Below, in pieces: positions 23,331-30,534 of a stretch of DNA of 35,166 nucleotides. Within the stretch, counting starts at the first letter, position 1, and every line of letters starts with the position of its first letter. The notes below the pieces were generated by a model. It saw only the letters and a program-made list of their open reading frames with translations. It was not told where the DNA came from and made no database searches. Origin of the DNA: an uncultured Alphaproteobacteria bacterium (GTDB lineage Bacteria > Pseudomonadota > Alphaproteobacteria > CAAGCB01 > CAG-977); NCBI GenBank assembly GCA_944392845.1, contig CALXYE010000095.1:1-35166 (forward strand), given 5' to 3'. Both the position numbers and the translations under genes were made by a program.

Positions 23331-23360
23331 AAAAGAGCCCTTTATAAAGGGCTCTTTTTA
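23331..23360 (+). terminator. Terminator after the exported-protein gene and remnant
   Basis: AAAAGAGCCC-TTTATAAA-GGGCTCTTTTTA, a strong hairpin with a T tail on the plus strand; near-symmetric, so it may work in both directions. Confidence 0.85.
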
Positions 23361-23429
23361 TAAACGCCTTCTCTTGATTCCCGAAAAAAAATCATGTATC
23401 CTCAATAAAAGTTTGATAGAGGAAACTTC

Positions 23430-24089
23430 ATGAGAAACCATCCGACCAGCGTGGAAGACGCCGTTTCACAGATCGAGAATTCGTTTAACAGAGGCGGAAG
23501 ATATCTTGAAAACGGCGAACCGAAATACACGGCTCACGCCGTTCGGATGGAAGAAGAAACGGGCATAAGGGGCATTGCGGGGCATTACCGTTTTATCAAC
23601 GGCGAAACGCCCGCTCACGCCGAATACGGTTACAGAAAACGCTTTCAAAAGTACGCCTTGGCCGAAGGAATGGCGAATTCCGAAGATCCTTTTATCAAGG
23701 AAGCCGCCGCCCGAATCGGTGAAAAAGCCGCAGACGTCCTGCCCGAAGTCAATGCCGAAATTTCAAAATTGACGGAACTGAATCCCGAACTGAAGCGTTT
23801 AAACTATAACCGTCGCAGCTTTACGGAAAGCTATCGGGCGCTGATCGGCATTACGTCGCAATATAACGTGGACGACATCAACGGCTATTTACATGCCTAC
23901 AGGACAAACCGCAAGGATGCTTCCGTCCATCGGCGGATGGACGCCTTAAAGAAACAAGGATTTCGTTTCGGATGGATTCCCGCGGCAAGCACCTTGGATA
24001 AAATAGAAGCCTTCGCCGAACGCCGTTCACGCCGATTGCCCGAAGAGTTCAGACCGCTTGCCGCCAGGAAAAAAGCGGCGGAACGCTAA
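23430..24089 (+). CDS. Hypothetical protein, 219 residues
   Basis: I do not recognise a family. The predicted protein is soluble and highly charged, largely helical, with no signal peptide or TM segment and a basic C-terminus (ERRSRRLPEEFRPLAARKKA). The ATG at 23430 is preceded by GAGGAAA, a good ribosome binding site. It ends 1 bp before the stop of the convergent pap gene, with no terminator visible between the two. Codon use resembles the neighbours, so it appears resident rather than recently acquired. Confidence 0.7.
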   Translation: MRNHPTSVEDAVSQIENSFNRGGRYLENGEPKYTAHAVRMEEETGIRGIAGHYRFINGETPAHAEYGYRKRFQKYALAEGMANSEDPFIKEAAARIGEKAADVLPEVNAEISKLTELNPELKRLNYNRRSFTESYRALIGITSQYNVDDINGYLHAYRTNRKDASVHRRMDALKKQGFRFGWIPAASTLDKIEAFAERRSRRLPEEFRPLAARKKAAER

Positions 24090-24090
24090 A

Positions 24091-25632
24091 TCATTTGTCT
24101 TCGTCCGGGGGCGGGATTTCCTTGTCCGTTTTATAATCCAGCACTTTTTCCAAATAACGGCACAACAGCTTCATCGTTTTGATGCGTCCGTATTTCTTAT
24201 TATTATCGGGAACGACAAACCACGGCGCGCACTTTGTATCCGTTTTTTTCAGCATATCGTCAAAGGCTTCGTCGTATTGTTCCCATTTTTCGCGGTTGCG
24301 CCAATCTTCGCTGCCGATTTTCCATTGCTTATAGGACGTTTCTTCGCGCGCCTTAAAACGGGCGAGCTGTTCGTCTTTGGAAATATAAAGCAGGAATTTG
24401 ACGACAATGTTGTCCCCTTGCACCAGCTGTTTTTCAAAGCGGTTGATTTCGTCATAGGCCTGTTTCCATTCCCGTTCCGTCGCGAAATGTTCAATACGTT
24501 CGACCAAAACGCGCCCGTACCAGCTGCGGTCAAAAACGGTCAGAAGCTTTTGTTCGCTCAACCGCCGCCAAAAACGCCACAAATAATGGTGAGAAAGCTC
24601 TTCTTTCGTCGGAGCCGAAATCGGAAAAATATCGCAATCGCGCACGAACAAAGAGGATGTTAAGCGGCTGATAACGCCGCCCTTTCCCGACGCGTCGGGT
24701 CCTTCAAACGCCAAAATAACCCGCTTGTTTCTTTTTTTAACCTCGGTCAATAAAGCATTCAAACGCGCCCGCAAATAAGGAAGCTGTTCCTTATATTTTT
24801 CCTTTGAAATCGACGCGTCCGGATTGATGTTTTTAACAAAATCGGGTTTTTCGTATTTTTTCTTTTTCCGTTTTTTGTCTTCTTCGCGCTTCTTTTCTTC
24901 TTTTTCCTTGAACTTACGGCGTTCTTCAAGCTCTTTTTCAACGTGAGAGCAAAAGATGTCCAAGGCTTTCCTGATACGCTGGGTAAAGGTACCTTCCTTT
25001 ATTTCAAACCACGGAGCATAGTCCTTATCCGTGTAACGGATCAGCTTGCGCGTCGTTTCCTCGAAACCGTCGGACAGACAGCAGTTTTTCCAATCGTCGT
25101 CCATGACGCGCCATTTTTCGTACGGATCTTCGTCCAACGCCCGCAAAAAGGCTTCCTGTTCGTTTTTGTCTTTATGAAACCACAGTTTGCAAAAAATAAC
25201 GCCCGAATCGGCCAGCGTCTTTTCAAAATTGTTACAGTTATCCAACAGTTCGTACAAACCGTCATCGTTGATTTTATCATACGCGCGGGATGTCAGCGGA
25301 TCCGAATACCACGAACTGACGAAGATCCCCGTTTTTCCGTTCGAAGGCGTGTCGCGCCAATAACGGCGGTACTCGATGCGCTCCTGTTGGAGGTTGCGCC
25401 GTTCGTAAGCGCGCAAAACGACGGAACGCTGATCAAGCCAATCCCTCAAAATCGCCAGAGCCGCATTCTTTCCCGACCCGTTCACGCCGCATAATAAAAC
25501 AATAACGGGAACGTCAACCTCGCGAATTTTTGTTTGCAATTCGATCAGACGGGTTCTGATTTCCGTTTCTTCCTTATCGCCGAAATTGGCTTCAAATTCG
25601 ATTTCTTCGTCTTCGGAATGATGTTTTCCCAT
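24091..25632 (-). CDS. pap: Two-domain PPK2, polyphosphate:AMP phosphotransferase
   Basis: A 513-residue fused PPK2 protein that transfers phosphate from polyphosphate to a nucleotide. The N-terminal domain has the P-loop LLCGVNGSGKNAAL and the C-terminal domain FEGPDASGKGGVI. The C-terminal half also has FDRSWYGRVLVERIE and AREETSYKQWKIGSEDWRNR, the catalytic half in this class. Between the domains lies a lysine/glutamate-rich linker (about residues 232-265, including EKKREEDKKRKKKKYEKP). The length (about 500) fits Pap of the AMP phosphotransferase type. It is 10 bp downstream of ppk1, so the two form one operon for polyphosphate synthesis and use. Confidence 0.9.
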   Translation of the reverse strand: MGKHHSEDEEIEFEANFGDKEETEIRTRLIELQTKIREVDVPVIVLLCGVNGSGKNAALAILRDWLDQRSVVLRAYERRNLQQERIEYRRYWRDTPSNGKTGIFVSSWYSDPLTSRAYDKINDDGLYELLDNCNNFEKTLADSGVIFCKLWFHKDKNEQEAFLRALDEDPYEKWRVMDDDWKNCCLSDGFEETTRKLIRYTDKDYAPWFEIKEGTFTQRIRKALDIFCSHVEKELEERRKFKEKEEKKREEDKKRKKKKYEKPDFVKNINPDASISKEKYKEQLPYLRARLNALLTEVKKRNKRVILAFEGPDASGKGGVISRLTSSLFVRDCDIFPISAPTKEELSHHYLWRFWRRLSEQKLLTVFDRSWYGRVLVERIEHFATEREWKQAYDEINRFEKQLVQGDNIVVKFLLYISKDEQLARFKAREETSYKQWKIGSEDWRNREKWEQYDEAFDDMLKKTDTKCAPWFVVPDNNKKYGRIKTMKLLCRYLEKVLDYKTDKEIPPPDEDK

Positions 25633-25642
25633 TGCCGTTCCC

Positions 25643-27937
25643 TTACTTCATAACCATAGAATTGACCGCCAGCTTTTTTTGTTTCGTCAGCCGCTTCTTT
25701 GTCGTTTTTTTGGCGGGCTTCGCCGTTTTTTTCTTCACGTTTTTAATATCTTTTTTCTTGGCTTCTTTTTTATCGGCCGCATCGGTTTTCCGCTCCTCGC
25801 GGCGGACGGCGATCTTTTGGCGCGCCACCGTCGAACGCAGCTTTGCCGACCCGCGCCCCGACAAACTGGGATGCGTCATAAAAAACTGGTGGCAGCTGAA
25901 GGCCTGAGGGCTTTCGGACAGGCGCGTATAGCTCATATCTTCGTGCAACAGCCAGCTCAGCGCTTCGTCCTTGACGTTCGCCTGCATAATTTGCCCCATA
26001 ATCTGTTCATGCACCGTCGGATTTTCAATAGGCACGAGCGTTTCCACGCGGTGAAGCGTGTTTCGGGGCATCCAGTCCGCCGAAGAGATAAAGACTTTCG
26101 CATCGGGAGAAGGCAATTTTACCCCGTTGCCGAAACAGACGATTCTTGAATGCTCTAAAAAACGTCCGACAATGCTCGTCACGCGGATATTTTCGGACAA
26201 CCCCGCCAGTCCCGGACGCAAAGCGCATATCCCGCGCACAATCAGCGTGATTTTCACGCCCGCGTTCGACGCTTTATAAAGCGCGTCTATCAGGACGGGA
26301 TCAAGCAACGAATTCATCTTTGCCCAGATTGACGCGGGCTTTCCCGCTTTGGCGAAAGCGATTTCCGCCTCAATCAGCTCTATCAGACGGTCGCGCAGGT
26401 TCAATGGCGCGATGCACAGTTTTTTCAACCCCTCGGGTTGTGCGTATCCCGTCAGATAATTGAACACCAGCGCCGCATCGTGACACAGATCCTTATCGCA
26501 GGTAAAGAAAGACAGGTCGGTATAGATATTGGCGGTGACTTCATGATAGTTTCCCGTTCCGAAGTGAGCGTATCCGCGCATTTTCGTGCCTTCTTTACGG
26601 GTCACCAAAGAAATTTTGGCGTGCGTTTTATAGTTCATCAGGCCGAACACGACGTGAACGCCTGCCTGTTCCATGTCCTTTGCCCATTTCAGGTTGGCTT
26701 CCTCGTCAAAACGGGCGCGCAACTCAACGACGGCCGTCACGGCTTTGCCCGCGCGCGCGGCGTCAATCAGCGCTTTGACGATCGGAGAATTTTTGTTTGT
26801 GCGGTAAAGCGTTTGTTTGATCGAAACAACGTCGGGATCTTTTGCCGCCTGACGCAGGAACTTTACGACAACCTCGAAGGATTCGTAAGGATGATGAATG
26901 ACCATGTCTTTTTTGCGAATGGCGGCGAAGTGATCGCCTTTAAAATCGCGGACGCGTTCGGGACGGCGGGGTTTGTACGGTTTAAACAGCAAATCCCTGC
27001 GGTCGGGAACAATCAGCGAAGACAATGCCCTGATGCCGAGGAACCCTTTTCTTCGCGAAACGTTTTCCCGATCAACGTCCAGTTTATGCTCGACAAACGC
27101 CAACAAAGAATCGGGCATTTCGGCATTTGCGACCAACGCGATCACGTCGCGGCGGCGGCGGCGTTCCAGCGCCGTTTCAAATTGCGCGATCAGATCTTCG
27201 GAGCGTTCGTCAACCTCTAAAAGACTGTCGCGGATAATGCTGAACAGCCCCGACTGCCTGACCTTAAAATTCGGAAAAATCTGATCGATAAAAAGCATAA
27301 CGATGTCTTCCAACGCAATGAAGCGGTCGGGATTTTTGCTCAGCCGCACAAAGCGCGACAGACTGCCCGGCAAGGGAAGAAGCGCTTTTTGTTCATGCCC
27401 GTCAATGTGTTTCAGCGACAGAATCAGGGAATGTGACAGATTCGGCAAAAACGGGAAGGGATGCGCGGGATCCAAAGCGATCGGCGTCAGCACGGGAAAA
27501 ATCGAATCCTCAAAAACGGCCTGCAACAACTTTTTGTCCTGTTTCGACAGGTCTTCCTTTCCGACAATGTACAAACCTGCACGCTCCAGCTCCGTTCGCA
27601 GGCGGACGAAATATTCGTCCTGCTTTTCGCGCAAATCGTCAACGGCTTCGCGTACGGCGTCCAGCTGTTCCTGAGGCGTCCTGCCGTCGTCGCTTCTGGC
27701 CGTAACGCCCGCGTAAATTTGCGCCGCCAGCCCCGCAACGCGCACCATGAAAAACTCGTCCAGATTCGAGCCCGAAATCGCCAAAAAGCGCAAACGTTCC
27801 AACAAAGGATAACGTTCGTTAACGGATTCTTCCAAAACGCGACGGTTAAACGCCAGCCACGACAGCTCCCTGTTAAAAAAACGCGAAGGAGAAGTCATCG
27901 TTACGGGTTCCGAACAGACAAGAGCATCCGACGCCAT
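25643..27937 (-). CDS. ppk1: Polyphosphate kinase 1
   Basis: A 764-residue kinase that builds polyphosphate from ATP. Hallmarks in order are FFNRELSWLAFNRRVL at the start, ILTPIALDPAHPFPFLPNLS-like sequence in the first third (here VLTPIALDPAHP), the autophosphorylation His in YAHFGTGNYHE, and the HKD-like C-terminal half ending with RVETLVPIENP. The ATG at 27937 has GAGGA 8 bp upstream. Typical PPK1 proteins are about 690-720 residues. This one has an extra 60-residue C-terminal tail with about 20 lysines (KKEAKKKDIKNVKKKTAKP and on). It is followed by pap on the same transcript. Confidence 0.93.
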   Translation of the reverse strand: MASDALVCSEPVTMTSPSRFFNRELSWLAFNRRVLEESVNERYPLLERLRFLAISGSNLDEFFMVRVAGLAAQIYAGVTARSDDGRTPQEQLDAVREAVDDLREKQDEYFVRLRTELERAGLYIVGKEDLSKQDKKLLQAVFEDSIFPVLTPIALDPAHPFPFLPNLSHSLILSLKHIDGHEQKALLPLPGSLSRFVRLSKNPDRFIALEDIVMLFIDQIFPNFKVRQSGLFSIIRDSLLEVDERSEDLIAQFETALERRRRRDVIALVANAEMPDSLLAFVEHKLDVDRENVSRRKGFLGIRALSSLIVPDRRDLLFKPYKPRRPERVRDFKGDHFAAIRKKDMVIHHPYESFEVVVKFLRQAAKDPDVVSIKQTLYRTNKNSPIVKALIDAARAGKAVTAVVELRARFDEEANLKWAKDMEQAGVHVVFGLMNYKTHAKISLVTRKEGTKMRGYAHFGTGNYHEVTANIYTDLSFFTCDKDLCHDAALVFNYLTGYAQPEGLKKLCIAPLNLRDRLIELIEAEIAFAKAGKPASIWAKMNSLLDPVLIDALYKASNAGVKITLIVRGICALRPGLAGLSENIRVTSIVGRFLEHSRIVCFGNGVKLPSPDAKVFISSADWMPRNTLHRVETLVPIENPTVHEQIMGQIMQANVKDEALSWLLHEDMSYTRLSESPQAFSCHQFFMTHPSLSGRGSAKLRSTVARQKIAVRREERKTDAADKKEAKKKDIKNVKKKTAKPAKKTTKKRLTKQKKLAVNSMVMK

Positions 27938-28001
27938 TGCAGAAATCCTCTAAATCAACAAAAAAATCCGCATATTTTTTACCATATTTCCGCAACGGAT
28001 G

Positions 28002-28028
28002 AAATAAACATCTAAGATATGTTTATTT
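28002..28028. promoter_or_regulatory. Perfect 10-bp inverted repeat between ppk1 and the SixA-like gene
   Basis: AAATAAACAT, 7-base centre (CTAAGAT), ATGTTTATTT. It lies in the 150-bp spacer between divergent promoters, 65 bp before the ppk1 ATG and 60 bp before the plus-strand ATG. This is a good position for a shared operator. Confidence 0.5.
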
Positions 28029-28087
28029 TCCGCGTCCTTTCCTCTATCCTTATATCATCAAAGAAACAAAATACGGGGGAAAACAAG

Positions 28088-28714
28088 ATGACGAAAAAAA
28101 AGACGGCGACCGAAACGAAAAAGGCGGCGGCGCCCGCGAAAACAAAAAAAACGCCTGCGAAAAAAGCGAAATCCGTTGAAAAAAAGGCTCCTCCCCGCAA
28201 ACATTTCCTGATTCTGATGCGACACGGCAAGGCGTCCAAGGATTACGATCTGTATGAGGACATTGACCGCCCTTTGAACAAAAGAGGGAAAAAAGACGTC
28301 AAAATCATGCGCAAACAATTGGCCGTTTCGGACGTTGCGCCCGACGTGATCATATGTTCTCCCGCGCGGAGAGTCACGGAAACGTATGAAGAGATATACA
28401 GAGCCTTTCCCGACGTGCCCGCGTTTTCGTCCAAGGCGCTTTATTTAGCGACGGCTTCGGATCTGATGGAACTCCTCCGCCAAGTCAGGGAAGACGTTTC
28501 AAACGTCATGCTGATCGGGCACAATCCCGGATTAGCGGAGCTTGCCGAAATCATATGCGACGGCGCATACAGCGATGACGAAGCGTTTCGGCGCATGGGT
28601 AAAAAATTTCCGACATCCGCCGTCGCCGTACTGGAAATCACGGGAAACTGGGCGGACGTCAAAGATAATTCAGCCCGCCTGATCGCCTTTGCAAGGCCCG
28701 TCGATTATAAATGA
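28088..28714 (+). CDS. SixA-like histidine phosphatase with a lysine-rich N-terminal tail
   Basis: A 208-residue protein. Residues 1-38 are Lys/Ala/Pro-rich (14 lysines, for example KKAAAPAKTKKTPAKKAK), resembling a histone-H1-like tail. A histidine-phosphatase domain follows, with ILMRHGKASKDYDLYEDIDRPLNKRG shape: the motif LMRHGKAS has nucleophile His46, and the second His is in LIGHNPGLAELAE. SixA proteins dephosphorylate phosphohistidine on regulatory proteins. The ATG at 28088 is preferred, with GGGGGAA before it; the longer frame to 28019 would overlap the inverted repeat. Divergent from ppk1, as SixA-like genes often sit beside polyphosphate genes. Confidence 0.85.
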   Translation: MTKKKTATETKKAAAPAKTKKTPAKKAKSVEKKAPPRKHFLILMRHGKASKDYDLYEDIDRPLNKRGKKDVKIMRKQLAVSDVAPDVIICSPARRVTETYEEIYRAFPDVPAFSSKALYLATASDLMELLRQVREDVSNVMLIGHNPGLAELAEIICDGAYSDDEAFRRMGKKFPTSAVAVLEITGNWADVKDNSARLIAFARPVDYK

Positions 28715-28734
28715 TACTTTGTTACTTTTTATGA

Positions 28735-28765
28735 AAAAGCCCTCTTCCAAAAGAAGAGGGCTTTT
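28735..28765. terminator. Bidirectional terminator between the convergent SixA-like and LPD7-like genes
   Basis: AAAAGCCCTCTT (28735-28746), 7-base loop, AAGAGGGCTTTT (28754-28765): a 12-bp perfect stem with T tails on both strands. Confidence 0.9.
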
Positions 28766-28782
28766 CGTTATTCGGCGAATCC

Positions 28783-30489
28783 TTATCGCGAAGCCGCCTT
28801 TTGATCCAATATAAATTTGGTCAGCGCGGCGCCGCGCAGAGGATGCGGAACCGAAGCCTTTTGTTCCTGAACGGACGGCGCGGGTTCCGATACGGAAGAA
28901 CGTACAGCCTGCGTTTCCTTTAAGGGCGCGACCTCATTTAACGAAGTCCGTTCCTGTTCGACCAAATGATCATGAAAGGATTTGCGGCGGGAAACGCGCG
29001 GTTTTTGGGAACTCTGTTGCTTCTTTTTGCCTCGCGTTTCAAGTTTTTCCGATGTTTCCTTGATTTTTTCCGAAACTTTGAGCGCCTGATTCGCTTTCGG
29101 AGCCGCCTTACGCGCCTCTTTCGCGCGTTTCACCTGTTCCGCCGCCTTGTTTTGGCGCTTTCTCATTTTGTTCACATGCGCCTGAATTTCTTCGGTGCTT
29201 TTTCCTTTGGACACCATTGCGGCCGCTCTGTCTTTAAGGGCGTCCTCGCTAAATTTTAGCGTTTTTTGGGATGTGAGCGCCTTCAGCGACAATTCGGAAC
29301 TCGACAAACGAACCGCCATCAATTTTTCATCCCGAATAGCCGACTTACGTTTTTTAGTTTCGCGATACTTGGATGCATAAGAAGAATCCAAGTCCGCCAT
29401 CTTCATTTCAATGCGCGCCTTTTCTTGGTCGGGCGACAAATTTTCTTCCTCCGCTTTTGCACGGATACCGAAACGTTCGATACGTTCCGCCAACTTTGCC
29501 TCGCGCGCCGTCAGATTTTTGCCTTCCGCCCGTTTTTGCGCGATTGTATCCTTCAAACCGGGCTTGTCTTCCGTTCCGTAGTACTCGGAACGCCAACTTT
29601 CTAACTGTTCCTTAATAATATCCTTGCGAACAGCCGCCATAATATCCTTATAGCCCTGCTTAATCTCGCTAACCAGTCGGCTTTCCTCCCGACGGTTCTG
29701 CATCAAAACGGCGTTGGTCGTCTTTCTGCGCGCCTTCATACCGCTGTCGCGGCGGGCGGAAGGTTTCGAACCGCCGCGCCACAAGGCTTCGACGGCTTCT
29801 TCCCTCATTCCTGCAAAAATCAGAGCGTCAGCCACCTTCATTTCTTCAATTTCCTGCGGAGACAGGGACGGCGCGGCGTCTTCCGCCGCTTTCGACGCCG
29901 CAACGGCGCCGATCAGGACGTCCAACCCCGGAGTCGCCGGCTTTCCGATAAGGTATTCGGGCGCTTTTGCCGCCGTCGGCGCCGCCTTGAGTTGCGCGCG
30001 CGCCAAGGCCTCGGATTTCTTGGAAGCGGAGCTTTTTTCCAATTTGACGCCCGCCGAAGAACACGCCTTCAGCAAGACCTCGCGCGTCGCGGAATCAAGG
30101 TCGGCCGCTACGGCATCCCAGCCTTTTTCGCGAATCGCCGCCAACAGCATCCTGATCTTGGACGGAGAGGGCAAGTTTCTGTTCACGCGGCGGAAAATGT
30201 GCGCCTTGTTTCCCGCGTCAATCACGCCGCCGCCGCCGACAAAATCCACTTTAACGGCTTCTTTTCCGCTTTTAAGCGTAACCAAGCGAACGGTTGATAT
30301 CTTTGAAGCGGCCGAACTGATTCCCGCCCGTTTAAAAGCTTCTTCCTGCTTGGTTTGAAATTTTTTCCAGAACTCAAACAAGCGGCGGGGTTCCTTCGCA
30401 TAAAGTTCGGATTTTTTATCTCCGGACGTTTTTTCTACGGAACCTATAAAAACTTCACCGTTCGGGTTTTGTTTATTTTCTTCCGCCAT
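28783..30489 (-). CDS. Large charged protein with an LPD7-like segment (gene 2 of pair)
   Basis: A 568-residue cytoplasmic protein, rich in Lys, Ala and Glu, with long predicted helices. The segment around residues 85-150 (GGGGVIDAGNKAHIFRR, then MLLAAIREKGWDAV and REVLLKACSSAGVKLE) resembles the LPD7 domain of large polyvalent and relaxase-associated proteins, though weakly. The C-terminal half (about 250-480) is a coiled-coil region, followed by a proline/serine-rich tail. The ATG at 30489 has AAAGGAGC upstream; the longer frame from 30525 begins at a GTG and reads through that site. It starts 45 bp after the preceding gene of the pair and is probably co-transcribed. No function is known. 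Confidence 0.65.
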   Translation of the reverse strand: MAEENKQNPNGEVFIGSVEKTSGDKKSELYAKEPRRLFEFWKKFQTKQEEAFKRAGISSAASKISTVRLVTLKSGKEAVKVDFVGGGGVIDAGNKAHIFRRVNRNLPSPSKIRMLLAAIREKGWDAVAADLDSATREVLLKACSSAGVKLEKSSASKKSEALARAQLKAAPTAAKAPEYLIGKPATPGLDVLIGAVAASKAAEDAAPSLSPQEIEEMKVADALIFAGMREEAVEALWRGGSKPSARRDSGMKARRKTTNAVLMQNRREESRLVSEIKQGYKDIMAAVRKDIIKEQLESWRSEYYGTEDKPGLKDTIAQKRAEGKNLTAREAKLAERIERFGIRAKAEEENLSPDQEKARIEMKMADLDSSYASKYRETKKRKSAIRDEKLMAVRLSSSELSLKALTSQKTLKFSEDALKDRAAAMVSKGKSTEEIQAHVNKMRKRQNKAAEQVKRAKEARKAAPKANQALKVSEKIKETSEKLETRGKKKQQSSQKPRVSRRKSFHDHLVEQERTSLNEVAPLKETQAVRSSVSEPAPSVQEQKASVPHPLRGAALTKFILDQKAASR

Positions 30490-30534
30490 AGCTTTTGCTC
30501 CTTTGTCCGAGGCATGTTCTGACACAATGCGCGA

